A stretch of 64,000 nt of DNA from Blakeslea trispora. Lineage: Eukaryota; Mucoromycota; Mucoromycetes; Mucorales; Choanephoraceae. Location: NCBI GenBank assembly GCA_025331445.1, contig JAIWNE010000114.1, forward strand, positions 1-64,000, in the 5' to 3' direction. Made by a program: the position numbers and the translations under genes. The notes below the pieces were generated by a model. The model was given only the letters and a program-made list of their open reading frames with translations. It was not told the DNA's origin and did not search any database. Shown one piece after another: positions 24,367-35,220 of this stretch (positions are counted from its first letter, which is position 1; every line of letters starts with the position of its first letter).

Positions 24367-27300
24367 CTAAGCTATTAATTTGGCAGGCAGGTCGATTGCA
24401 ACATGTAAGTTTGTAATATGGTCTTTGACAATAGCAATCTGGCTATAGAGTTGACTAACAGGTATGATGGATGCGATGGAAAGAGGTTCAAATTCGTTCT
24501 TTAGAAGCCTCATACCGTACTTGGAAGAGTCGCTGTTGTTATAGTATTGCATTTGCATGTCAGATTGAACGAACCAGTTGACATATGCGAATGTGTGTAC
24601 TGTTGGAGATTAGTCACCGTTTTCATCTTCTACCATTACTGTATGTCTAAAGAGACATTCAATCTGACAACACCGGAGCACAGCAACATCATTTTCTTGG
24701 TAGTATGTCAAAGCATACGAACCGCGTTTGTTTTTTGTTGAAGCCTCAACAGACTTGAACCGGTTACCCAGTATGTTGATCTCAAGGAACTTGTCTACTT
24801 GTTGAGTTACCGGAATTGTACCAGAACAAAGTGCTGCGATATGCTGGTCTTTATAGGCACCAGAGTACACAGTGTTGTAATACAGGACAAGGCAGGAGAA
24901 CATATCATCTGACAAGGTACCTGATCTGATCTTATTAGGCCCAAGTGCAGCAGAAGGAAGAGGCTCGGAACCAAAAGCAGGAACATCTCCAATGCGTATC
25001 TTGTACAAGGTTTTGAGACAAAAGCTACGATCCGCCAAGCTAACAAGTCTAGCCTTAAGACTGCCAAAAAGATCTTCAACTTGAGCAGTACATGCCTGGG
25101 GTATAAAGGGCAACAGGGATGCAACAGACTCTTCGAAATGAACTTGCAATAGGAATTTGTTGAGGTAAGTACGCTCAACGCAGTCCTTTCTGTTGGTCCG
25201 GATAGTCTTGATGTCCTGGTTATACCTTTCAAAGTTAAAGAGCCAGTGAGAAGGCGAAGCAGAATAATCTAACATTGTTTCCTTTAGATGCAAAGCGTAG
25301 TGGAAGTTGGGCGTGATCAAGGACTTGTTCTTGTACACAGCGTCAAACTCAGAAAGGAACGAGTGCAGGAGGTTTTGAGCATTGTCGAGCTCAACAAGAG
25401 ACACACAAGGGGAAAGAAAAATCTCTGAGGCCTTTACAAAAAGCATCCAGTGCTCGTATGCTCTTTGACCAAGATATGCCGGAAGCAAATGTCTTGAAAG
25501 CACCAACAGCCAAGTAGCCCATTCGTCAGCCTTCATGTTCGAAAACCCATCACCAACTGCAATTTTCCGAGTAATAGACGACAACGCATGGCCCGGAGGC
25601 AAAACAAACTTATCTGCCAAGACTGCTTGCATGTCTTTAAGGCCTTTGGAGTCGATTAGAGGAGAGAGTGTTGTACCTGACTTCAAGGGACTTGTCCATA
25701 CTTTTGTCATTTTCTTTGTGATACCGAGGAGAAGGTTATGCATTATGTCAACCCCAACATGACGTACAGGGTTGAAATAAGGCAAATCCAAAAGGACGCT
25801 CCAGCGAATACCGTTTGCTTTCTCTAACAAAACACGCTCTGCATTGGTTTTGGTATTACGCCAGTTTTTTGCCAGTTCTCGGTGCTCTTGGCTGCTTCTT
25901 TTAATCCAATTTTCAACGTCAAAGTCGGTGAAATCACGAGCTGTCTTTCCTTGGACAAGTGCAGGGAATTGCTTCTTACACTTGTGACATCCGTTGGTTG
26001 AGGTGCAGGATGTCAAGCCGACTACTTTCTTCTGAGCAGGAAGATCCATCATATACAACGAGATACCAGCCTTTATCAGATGAGTGCCTTTAGTCCTTGT
26101 CTCCATTTGGACACCATTCATTAAGACCAAAAGCTCTTCGACCAGAGGGCGTAAGTAGTTGTTCATCTGATACGTGCTTGGCTCACTAGGACCAGGTATC
26201 AAGCATACCAAGATGGTGTTCGTACGGATATTACGCACTTCGCGAGGCAGGTTCTGAATTGTCAAGTAGATTGCACCAACACTGTATGATTCTTTGTATG
26301 CCTGGAACCAGTCGCAGTGCAACGTAAGAAGCGGGTTATAATCGCTCTGGAATACAAAGGGTTGGCTGTCGGTATCATTGATCTTAAACTCATTCCAGAC
26401 TTTGCCATCGTAGATGTCTGATAGCATACCAGGTAGAACTTGGCGTTTTTCCAGAGAGTAAGACTTTCGGCATATCTGTTGCGCATGAAGAAACCCTTCA
26501 AAGTATCCACCAACGAATTGTAAAAGAATGACCTCACTGGAGCAAGTTTACCGTACTGGTTGGTCACTAGTAATTCGGCTTCACAGAAAGCAGAGTCGTT
26601 GAAGATGCCAGTGTCTGCACAATAGCGTTGGTCTTGTACTTTTTGCTTTTCTTCATCTAAATCGTATGGATGGATGGCGTGACATTGAGTACAGTTCACA
26701 TATTCCTTTACTGCTTTGCTGCTGTGTTTGTTAGATGAGTTCCATCTATCGAAAGTTTCGATAGTGGCAGGAAATCCAAAGCTTTCTTTCGTAAGACAGA
26801 GCACCATGTTGCAAAAAAGCATTACTGTTTCAGAGGTGACATCGGCAAGCTGATTTTTGCGCAATAAGAGTAGCATGGCGAACAAAAGCGAAGCGATAGG
26901 CGAAGTAGGAAAATTCTCATTGACAGGACATTCGTAAGGAGCGTCTTAATAAGGATGAATAGATAATTTTATTGATCATTTAAAAAAATTGAGAATGGAG
27001 ACATACCATCTTGATTGACGTCTTCAGCTGGAATGTCTTCAATTGGCGTGGGTGTATGAGGAACAACACCAAAAGAGAACTCCATTTCTATTCAGTTGAT
27101 GTTAATGTATGTAAGACTACATTGTATATCGCAAGGCTTACCATCGTCGACTAAAAGACTGTTGAGTGAATAAGTAAGTCCTGAGTTAAGTGAATGAGAG
27201 GTAGCATCATCTACAAAACAAGCATGAGTATTAGATGTCAATAATGATTAGATGTACGAAAGTTGTATAATTACATTCAAGTCTTTGTCTCTTTTCGACT

Positions 27301-27438
27301 TCACGCTTTTGATGCTCACGGTAAGCACGCTTAGTGACCTTGCCATGTCCAACTTGGGAGTTTTCCTTGCATACAGTGCAAAAGCACATCATCAAACCAT
27401 TACAGGTGGAAGAGTTGGTAGAAGTAGAAATTTTCGAA
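24367..27438 (-). pseudogene. Tnp2-type CACTA transposase, element A right copy (near-complete, broken)
   Basis: This transposase of the EnSpm/CACTA superfamily would cut at CACTA ends and give 3-bp duplications. Four exons can be traced. Exon 1 has a Cys cluster CFCTVCKEN and a basic KRAYREHQKRE. Exon 2 codes HSLNSGLTYSLNSLLVDD. Exon 3 codes MEFSFGVVPHTP. A long exon 4 follows from about 26935. Exon 4 carries the zinc-type segment DLPAQKKVVGLTSCTSTNGC, the Tnp2 signature VDIMHNLLLGITKK (compare DPMHNLFLG in Tnp2 proteins) and SPSHWLFNFERYNQDI. Breaks: the start codon is ATT (left arm has ATG at this place), one C is lost in TGGAAAAACGCC near 26447, and a TAA lies near 24613. The 605-residue frame from 26427 to 24610 is otherwise open. 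Confidence 0.88.
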
Positions 27439-28136
27439 AATAAGAGAGAGAGAAAGAAAGAGAGGATAAGAGTGAGGAAAATACCAATTCCGTTAAATGT
27501 TGACAATGATATATGTACCGATGGTTTACCCTTGATTTGGAACTGAGAATGATATTATCGACAATCTTTTCAGGATCCAAATGCTGTTTCAATACAATGA
27601 CAGCCATTGTTCTTGAACTTACTTTTTTTATTACTAATTTTAAGGGATTTCTGTCTGTCTGTCTGTCAATTCTTGTCTTACTGTAATACACGGAGTTGAA
27701 GAAAACGTGTTCACAAGTCTTTTTTCCAAAAGTTGTGCATTCTCTCTTTATTGTTTCTACTTTTTGTCGACAAGACTTGTTGCGTCATGACAACTAAATA
27801 TTGAATGCCTTATTTTGTGAATATGATATTGTTTCTGTTATTTGACTGTGTTTTGATACATATTTTTTGGTTCAAAAGATGTTTTTGAATGTCAGATTTT
27901 GATGTCTTTTCTTAGAAAAATAAATCAGGGTCAATCTTGGTTATTTCACTCCGATGTTTGAGGTACTTACAAAAGAGACGAAAATAAAAAAGACATAGCG
28001 TTGTGTATGATAAGCAGTTGCAGTAAGTAATTACTCTCTTTTATTTTCAACTGTTGATAGACGCCGTGATAAAAGTACAATCATTTCTCTTTTTTAACTG
28101 ATTTGAATAGTACATTTTTACACAAAAAATCAAGGC

Positions 28137-28456
28137 TGTGATATTTCTAGTATAATTGATAACAAGTAAAATTCAATCAGACCAAAAATAAGCTGTCCTT
28201 TATTCAATTCAAATTATTCTCTTATTTATATAAAACTAAGTGGTCCCACGTTAGAACTGAGAATGTTGGCTTCTTCCATTCTTTAGGATATTCATCTATA
28301 AAGAATGGCACTTTTAATTTATGTGATGATTCATCTGACTATGGAAAGGGGTAATGCACTCCTAAATGCGCTCTCAGACTCTGGATGTACTAATCGTCTG
28401 TGCTTGCACTTGTATCTCTGGTTAGGGGTAACCACTAATGTAGCGTGCATGCAACA
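28137..28456. repeat. Solo LTR, 320 bp, in element A right arm
   Basis: It begins TGTGATATTTC and ends GCATGCAACA, with direct 5-bp flanks AAGGC at 28132-28136 and 28457-28461. The left arm has the uninterrupted site (AAGGC once, inverted, near 19637-19641), so the boundaries are supported by an internal empty site. It is absent from the left arm, so it arrived after the duplication or after the arms separated. Confidence 0.88.
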
Positions 28457-29441
28457 AAGGCAGACAATTTTATTCTCATACAGAAATATTCCTTCCGCTT
28501 TTAAAAAAAACATGTCCCAGAAAATTTTTTTACCTCGCTTCAAATTTACTTTTTTTATTGAAACAATCTTGATTCCTGACTTTCCCATCTCTAAAGAAAA
28601 AAGGACTGATGAAACTCAATAGACTTTAGTCATTACGATAAACCAATACAATTCAAGTGCGTTACGAACAAGTCGGCAAGAATCTAGAAGCATCAAGAAA
28701 AAGGACAACTATAAAGATTCTTTAATTATTTCAGTAAAAGGCTTTGACACCAACAAACGTGTAAGATCTTTCTTTTCGGCATCATTTCCATTTGGTATGC
28801 AAGTTATAATTATTAATAACCCACAGCTAGTGAATTACACCGTTGATCACTTTATTGCTCGTTAAGTATGAGGTAAGTAATACTTTTAGCCTAGAATATA
28901 AACAGATCTTTGTTTGAATGGGCTGCATCGCGAACAATAAGTTTGGGTATTTGGCTGAAGAGTTGTGTTGATACAATAAAAAAGACGACATCTTTCCTGT
29001 CAAGTTATTACTTTATTTCTGTATGCGGTTATGTTATTTTGAGATGATAAAGTGTATTAATGTATAGAAACGAGTGAAAGAGAATTAATGTTTTGGATGA
29101 GTGCTTTCACAAACAGACATAAAAACGGTTAGCTTTAGCAAGATCTAATACAAAAATCAGAATTGCTTGCACGTTCTAATTGGTTCTTTTGTTTTTTTTC
29201 TCTTGGTTTATTTAGAATCCTTTCTCTTCAGTGCTTTAAGTTTTTTATTTCCCATTTTTAAAAGATTTTCCCAATTATTTTGTGAACCTTATTCTCAATT
29301 TTCTAATTTCTCAATTCCGAAAATATTCTCCAATTTTTTTAGCTGTAATTTTTCAGGTCTTTATATTTTTAAAGAAAAAAAGACAAGTCAATTTAAATTC
29401 CTCAGCATTAAGAAAATCAAGTTGATTCAAAATCTCAAGAA
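28457..29441. other. Element A right arm non-coding leader
   Basis: Inverted copy of the left-arm leader (about 18690-19640). No credible gene; short frames are not shared in phase between the two arms. Confidence 0.5.
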
Positions 29442-29766
29442 TGTTTTGTAGTTCTGAGTTTTATTTAAATAACAATTACCAACTGGATTAAAATATAAAG
29501 GTTAAGATATGAAATATAGTTATAATTTGTTAATGGTACTGACCAAAATGTTGGTAACGAGTTAATAGATATAAGTAAAGTGAAGAAATAGATAAATTGA
29601 AATAGAATGAAAAAGAGAGAAAAACAAGATGTATGAGAAAGCGGTTTACTGTGGTTTTATGGGTTTTGAGGCAAATGGTGTAGCATCACACAATTACTGT
29701 GTTATACCATTGTAGAAGAACAGTCATACCAAAGGTTTTTACCCAAAATCAGTGCACCACAGAACA
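29442..29766 (-). repeat. Ty3-1 3' LTR
   Basis: 325 bp, read in + as TGTTTTGTAG...CAGAACA. By eye I see no difference from the 5' LTR at 34633-34957, indicating a young insertion. Confidence 0.95.
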
Positions 29767-29783
29767 TACTCCCCCAGACAAAT

Positions 29784-31680
29784 TTATTCTCTTGAATGAA
29801 TTTTTTTTAAGGAACTAATATTGACCCTTCTTTTGATGAGACGACCCATTTGATCTGCGAGTTGGCATGTTCCGTTTGCGAAGCAAGAGACAACGGTGAA
29901 GACCTCAGGCTTAAAGTGAGAGTCCAGTTTCGAATGTTTGTTGTGACGGAAACGTACAACTTGAGTGCCTGGTTCAAAGTATTTTCTCTTCACAGTGGGC
30001 CTGGGATCATATTCTTGTAGAGCGTTATGATCATCTATTTGAATATTTCTGTCATTTAGTTCAACTAGACGTTCCATGCCAAGAGCACGACCTAAGAGCT
30101 GTAAAGGATCCATTATTGCCGAGTTTGGGGCAATGCCGAACATAAATTCATAAGGTGAGATTTTCAGAACAGAATGAGCTTTAGTTCTGTACGCATACAG
30201 AACAGCGTCGAGATGTTCATCCCAATCCTTCGGGTTATCAATGGCAAGTTTCTTCAGGGCTTTAACGATGTTGCCATTCATTTGTTCGTTTCGTCCATTG
30301 GTGGATGATCGATAGGGCGCCGTGAATTTGTGATGGACATTTAACAAGTTCAGAAAATTGTCAATGATTTCATTATCGAAACAGGAACCATTGTCTGTGA
30401 GAATGTGTGTTGGAGGACCGAATTGGCAGAATATATGTTTATAAAGGAAGTTGGCAACCGTTTTTGCTTCTGTATTGGGTGTGGCAATGGCAATTGGCCA
30501 ACAAGTAAAGCATTCGACAGCGACCAAAATATGATAGTTATCTGCATTTGACTTGTTAAAAGGACCTACGAAACCCAACGCAAATTGTTCAAAGATGTAA
30601 TAGATGGGTACTCGAGACAATGCAGCATTTGGGGTACGAGTAGAGAACAATTGACATTCCCTACAGGTGCGAATGTGTTCACGCATATCTTGATAACATG
30701 ACGGCCACCAGTAGTCCTTGTACAGTCTTGCCCAGGATGCATTAACACCGTAGTGTCCATGTCCCTCATGTATCTCATTCATAATGGCTCGTCTTTGTGG
30801 AATGGAAGGTACAAGTACAAATCTCATACCCACCTTTCGATACAATTTGTGATCTTGATACAAGTATTTTAAAGATAATCGCTTGATCTTGAGAGTGTTT
30901 TGAGGATGTCCAGGAAATTTAAAGTAAAAGATGAGATCGCTTAACCACGTTTCATATTGAGGATCAACACCTTCTTCCATTAGCAAATGGTCAAACAAGG
31001 CATCAATACAGTCTTCGCCATCCTCGTCATCTTCCATTGTTTTAGGCGGGAAGCGCGACAGAGCATCAGCGACAGAGTTTTTAGTGGACGGTAAGTGCAT
31101 AATCTTGAATTGGAATTCTTGAGTACACATAATCCATCGTTGCAGTCTTTGTGATGGTTCATTTTTATTGAACAAATAACATACAGCTGTATTATCACAG
31201 TATAATGTAAATTCTCGGTCAAGCAAGTACTTTCGTAATTTCTTGAGAGCATAAATCACAGCCAGAAGTTCTTTCTCCACAGTTGGGTATCGGGTTTCTG
31301 CTAGTTGTAATTTTCTAGACAAATACAATACAGGTTTTTCACCTTCATCTGTGATGGCAGCTAAGCAAGCTCCTATACCAACCTCGGAAGCATCGCAGTA
31401 CAGATGGTATTTGGTGTTTGCATCAGGGATTGTTAGAACGGTGGCGTTAACCAGGGCTTGTTTCATAGAGTTGAATGCGTTTTCGCAAGTATCATGCCAT
31501 ATAAACGGATTTTTCTTTTTCAGCAGTTCATTTAATGGTGCAGACAAATCAGCAAACCCGGGAATATGACGACGATAGAAGCCACACAAATTTACAAAGG
31601 CGCGAACTCCAGTTTCATTAGAAGGTCTAGGAAAGTCCATAATTTTGGAGACCTTAGAAGGTGAAGGAGCGATACCCTTT
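29784..31680 (-). CDS. Ty3-1 pol, RNase H and integrase part
   Basis: This continues the pol polyprotein in a different frame after a one-base shift near 31675. The first residues resume the RT thumb/connection (GFYRRHIPGF). RNase H follows (YHLYCDASEVGIG, then DALSR). The integrase has an H-H-C-C zinc finger (HEGHGHYG ... CRECQ) and a core with LTDNGSCF (second Asp) and NGRNEQMNG (Glu). The position normally holding the first catalytic Asp reads ALGFVGPF, with Gly instead of Asp, so this integrase is probably inactive. The C-terminal domain runs to a stop at 29784 close to the 3' LTR. Confidence 0.9.
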
Positions 31681-33232
31681 CAGAGACAACAAATCCCAGA
31701 AGCGTGATTTCCTTTTGGTAGAATTCACATTTGTTGGCGTTAATCTTCAAATTAACTTCTCTCATTCTACGCAGGAATCTTTCAATATGATTCAAATGGT
31801 CACTTTTGTATTTGGAATATATAGTGACATCGTCGAGATAGTTAGTGGCGAAATCATCAAGAAATGGTTGAATGGCAAGATATACGCAGCGACTAAAAAC
31901 GGCAGGACCATTGAGTACTCCAAACGGTACACATCGATAGGAATAAGAACCCCATGGAGTAGCAATCGTGAGTTTAGGTATAGATTCATCTTCTACAGCT
32001 ATCTGCTGAAATGCTTTCAACAAATCCACTACGGAGAACCACTTTGAATTTGCAAGGCTTTCCAAAACATCTACCAAATTAGGTAATGGCCATGGATCTC
32101 TTACTGTCACGGCATTAAGCTCACGGAAGTTGGTAATCAACCGTTTGTCACCCGTTTTCTTCGGAACATAACGACATGGAAAGGACCAACCTGCATTGGC
32201 AGCGTTACCTGGTACGTGCGTAGAAGGCGTAAGTATACCATGCTTAACCATTTCTTCGAGATCTTTTTTCAAATCGTTCTTCTCGGAAAATGACAAAAAT
32301 GAGTAAGGTCGTTTATAAATAGGCTTCGCATTGCCAGTATCAACATGGAACTTCAGTAAATTAGTCTGAGACAAATGCTCGTATTTTGTACCAAAGCAAT
32401 CTTCATAGGAGTAGAGTAATTCAATAAGGGCTTCCTTTTCGTCTTTATTTATATTATCTGGATTATGAATTCTGTCAATAAGTTGTCCGAAACGACTTTC
32501 ATCACTAACGTTGGTTTCAGCCACAAATTCATTTTCATCATCGGAAGCTTCCATGATAAGATATCCTTCTTCGAAGTCATCTTGATCTATGTAATCCCCT
32601 TCATCATTGTCACTATCGGGAGGGTCAATATCATCATCGGTGTCGGCACTGTTTCTTGTCGTAATTTCATTATAATAGGCTTCCAATGGTACTGTTCCCT
32701 CGTTTCTTTTCACATACCAGAAATGAGTTGACCAATCGGTGCCAATTTTGAGCAAATGTAACCCTTCACGACCAACAATGAAATTGTATTTTTGCACATC
32801 GAAGCACAATGCATCAACGGACACGACTTCAGATTCTCCTACTTGAACTCGTAGATTTTTGACTATGCCTACAGGAGAGTAGCTCTTTCCGTCACCAAAC
32901 ATAACAGACGTGTTACAGGATTCCATTTCTCGAATTCCTAGCTTTTTAACAAATCCTAGACTAATAATGAAAGAGGTGCATCCGCCGTCAAGGATGACTT
33001 CACATGGTTCGCCACTGATCCAACCACGTGCTCTTGGTGCACTCTTCCCTTTTGGTACATTAGTCACTACTTCACCCAGCAGAGCACTAGGCGTGTTGAC
33101 GTCGTTGACCTTCTTGTGAGCTTGAGGCTTGGTTAAGCGACTTTTGAAGCCTGTTCTTGCAGCTGGTGATAACAAAGCCATTTCATCCATCGTAAGAACA
33201 ACTGTGGCGTTATCAAACAACTTGTCTAGTAC
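31592..33232 (-). CDS. Ty3-1 pol, protease and reverse transcriptase part
   Basis: In frame with gag but separated by one TAA codon (33235-33233). No ATG occurs for about 11 codons after that stop, so the start is probably reached by read-through or results from a nonsense change. The protease-like segment has ILDGGCTSFI in place of the usual D-S/T-G. The reverse transcriptase follows, with CRYVPKKTGDKRLITNFREL, the VPFGVLNGPAVFS segment and the active-site YLDD near 31835. The frame runs out after GFVVSER near 31675, where the next pol segment continues in another frame. Confidence 0.9.
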   Translation of the reverse strand, partial: VLDKLFDNATVVLTMDEMALLSPAARTGFKSRLTKPQAHKKVNDVNTPSALLGEVVTNVPKGKSAPRARGWISGEPCEVILDGGCTSFIISLGFVKKLGIREMESCNTSVMFGDGKSYSPVGIVKNLRVQVGESEVVSVDALCFDVQKYNFIVGREGLHLLKIGTDWSTHFWYVKRNEGTVPLEAYYNEITTRNSADTDDDIDPPDSDNDEGDYIDQDDFEEGYLIMEASDDENEFVAETNVSDESRFGQLIDRIHNPDNINKDEKEALIELLYSYEDCFGTKYEHLSQTNLLKFHVDTGNAKPIYKRPYSFLSFSEKNDLKKDLEEMVKHGILTPSTHVPGNAANAGWSFPCRYVPKKTGDKRLITNFRELNAVTVRDPWPLPNLVDVLESLANSKWFSVVDLLKAFQQIAVEDESIPKLTIATPWGSYSYRCVPFGVLNGPAVFSRCVYLAIQPFLDDFATNYLDDVTIYSKYKSDHLNHIERFLRRMREVNLKINANKCEFYQKEITLLGFVVSERVSLLHLLRSPKLWTFLDLLMKLEFAPL

Positions 33233-34534
33233 TTAATTGACTTTCGCCTTTACTGATGTGTCTTCGTTGTTTAATTGTTCATGGGGGTTCAAAGGGTGAT
33301 GCGGGTTCACTTGTACTTTTCTGGTGTTCGCTTGATTCTTGGTTTTAGAAATAGGTTTGTGTGGCAAATAAGGTTCGGATTCTAGGGATGGTAACAGCAT
33401 CGAACTAGGGTTTGCACCACGGACAGCACTACGCTTCAAATTTGGAGCTGGAATAGTCTTGCCCGATCGTGAGACTCGTACGTTCCTTTCTTCATTACCA
33501 TCGACTAAATCAGTGTCATCGATTTTTCTCTTCTCCGAGAGGTAAACTTCTTCAATAAGCATAGATTCTGATGTTTGTTGGGGAACATTCCGGGTCTTGT
33601 TATTCTTATACAATACACATTCATAGTGTTTGTGTCCTGGTTTGTTGCACAGTTTACAGGGTCTTACACAGTCTTTGGTCAAATGATCATTTGCTAGGCA
33701 ATTCCAGCAAGAAGGTTTGTAATTTTTGGTGATGGTGTTACCATTGTGGTTTGACTTAGTGACAAGTTCGCCAATTAGAAGAGTCATATTCTTGAATTCG
33801 TTTATGAGTTCGGCTACTCCTGGTTCCTTAACAGCCGCTTTTTCGTTTTTAGCAGAAGTATCCTTTTTAGTGATTTTGCGTTTGATTTTTGTAGCATCTT
33901 CGTCAATGTCTTCTGATTCAATGTCACTGTCACTTTCAAACTTCTCAGGGTTTTCGTCAATTTCTGGACCGTATACTTCCTTCAAGATGTTGTAGGCCTC
34001 TTGTAGTGTTTCCGGCTTCTCAGTACGTAGGAAACGTTTGATGCTGTTTGAGCCCACTCCTTCAATAAAGTAGTTTAGGAATCCGTTTTCTGAAATAGAT
34101 ACATTTTCTTGAATAGATGTGCTTGACTTTGATGCGGAAGATTCTGGTTGTTTATCACTGGTACCCTTAGTAATGTTCACATTGGTTCTTTGTCGTTTCG
34201 CTAATTCTAGCAGGTACATGGATCTCAGTTCTTCGTATCTTTCAATGTACTCCATAATGTTTTCATTGGATTTCATCTTGAAGTTGATGAGGTTTGAGGC
34301 AATTTTGTCGAAGTTAACCTTTTTTGAGAATTTGTTTAAGAAAGATGTCTTGAATTCGTCCCAAGTTGCGAAGTCTTGTTGCATAAACCACATTTGCAGT
34401 TTTTCATTGAAGCAATTGTCGACATAATACAACTTGGTTTTCTCATCCCATTTGTTCATGGTTGCTGCTTTATTAAAGCGGTAAATCCATAAGGAAGGAT
34501 CATCTTTGGGGTTTAACTTTGGGACGTCGAACAT
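33233..34534 (-). CDS. Ty3-1 gag (433 residues)
   Basis: Structural polyprotein that packages the RNA. The N-terminal half is a retrotransposon gag domain (WIYRFNKAATMNKWDE; DFATWDEFKTSFLNKF). A Lys/Glu-rich linker follows, then two CCHC knuckles: CWNCLANDHLTKDC and CKLCNKPGHKHYEC (both C-x2-C-x4-H-x4-C). The frame is intact and ends TAA in line with pol. Confidence 0.93.
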   Translation of the reverse strand: MFDVPKLNPKDDPSLWIYRFNKAATMNKWDEKTKLYYVDNCFNEKLQMWFMQQDFATWDEFKTSFLNKFSKKVNFDKIASNLINFKMKSNENIMEYIERYEELRSMYLLELAKRQRTNVNITKGTSDKQPESSASKSSTSIQENVSISENGFLNYFIEGVGSNSIKRFLRTEKPETLQEAYNILKEVYGPEIDENPEKFESDSDIESEDIDEDATKIKRKITKKDTSAKNEKAAVKEPGVAELINEFKNMTLLIGELVTKSNHNGNTITKNYKPSCWNCLANDHLTKDCVRPCKLCNKPGHKHYECVLYKNNKTRNVPQQTSESMLIEEVYLSEKRKIDDTDLVDGNEERNVRVSRSGKTIPAPNLKRSAVRGANPSSMLLPSLESEPYLPHKPISKTKNQANTRKVQVNPHHPLNPHEQLNNEDTSVKAKVN

Positions 34535-34632
34535 CCTTAGTTATTAGAGTTTAGCCACTTGGATATCGCTAGATATGGTTGAGTCTGATCCTTTTCTTGC
34601 GATAAATTCAATTTCTGGCAGAAGGCACCAAA

Positions 34633-34957
34633 TGTTTTGTAGTTCTGAGTTTTATTTAAATAACAATTACCAACTGGATTAAAATATAAAGGTTAAGATA
34701 TGAAATATAGTTATAATTTGTTAATGGTACTGACCAAAATGTTGGTAACGAGTTAATAGATATAAGTAAAGTGAAGAAATAGATAAATTGAAATAGAATG
34801 AAAAAGAGAGAAAAACAAGATGTATGAGAAAGCGGTTTACTGTGGTTTTATGGGTTTTGAGGCAAATGGTGTAGCATCACACAATTACTGTGTTATACCA
34901 TTGTAGAAGAACAGTCATACCAAAGGTTTTTACCCAAAATCAGTGCACCACAGAACA
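34633..34957 (-). repeat. Ty3-1 5' LTR
   Basis: 325 bp, apparently identical to the 3' LTR. It should hold the promoter for the minus-strand genomic RNA. Primer-binding-like TGGTGCC starts two bases past its inner edge. Confidence 0.95.
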
Positions 34958-34961
34958 AGAA

Positions 34962-35140
34962 GACAAAAAATCACTGCCAAAAAATTTAAAGAGCGAATTT
35001 TCTTTAAGCAGGTAGAAATCTAAATGGTTATAACTTTATGGAAACAAACTCGTTTTGAATTCTGTAAGAAGTTCTGAAAGTCCAAATTATATATCTAAAT
35101 ATCTGTCAAAAAAAACAGCAATCTTTATAGTCAAAATCAA
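34962..35140 (+). repeat. Conserved subterminal non-coding block, copy 2 (element A right arm)
   Basis: Counterpart of 18505-18690, beginning with AAAAAATCACTGCCAAAAAA. It was split from the rest of its arm by the Ty3-1 insertion. Confidence 0.6.
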
Positions 35141-35220
35141 TATTTGGGTTTGGGGTGCACCTAAGACCATGTTAACCGTGGATGACCACCGTACGTTGGT
35201 CAAGCATTCGGTGTAGTGAC

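Larger units (their letters stand above)
29442..34957 (-). mobile_element. Complete Ty3/gypsy retrotransposon (Ty3-1)
   Basis: A 5.5-kb element with two 325-bp LTRs (TG...CA), gag, and pol in the order protease, reverse transcriptase, RNase H, integrase. The flanks are AGAA at 29438-29441 and 34958-34961. The left arm of element A shows the empty site (TCAAGAAGACAAA in inverted form near 18680). The minus-strand 5' LTR is followed by TTTGGTGCC, a likely primer-binding site. A purine tract GGGGGAGTA precedes the 3' LTR. Confidence 0.95.
18423..35218. mobile_element. Element A: giant inverted duplication of a CACTA (EnSpm/Tnp2) transposon
   Basis: The left end reads CACTACACCGAATGC and the right end GCATTCGGTGTAGTG, so both outer termini are the same CACTA end. 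The sequence inward from each end is the same for about 5.3 kb (left arm 18423-23816; right arm 23917-29441 plus 34958-35218 once the Ty3 insert is removed). About 100 bp of non-palindromic spacer lies between. Each arm holds a broken Tnp2 transposase gene pointing inward and the 3' end of a convergent accessory gene. The flanking trinucleotides (AGT left, ACT right after removing element D) are not a direct target duplication. The unit may therefore have formed in place, or lost its original partner end. Later inserts sit only in the right arm. Confidence 0.85.
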
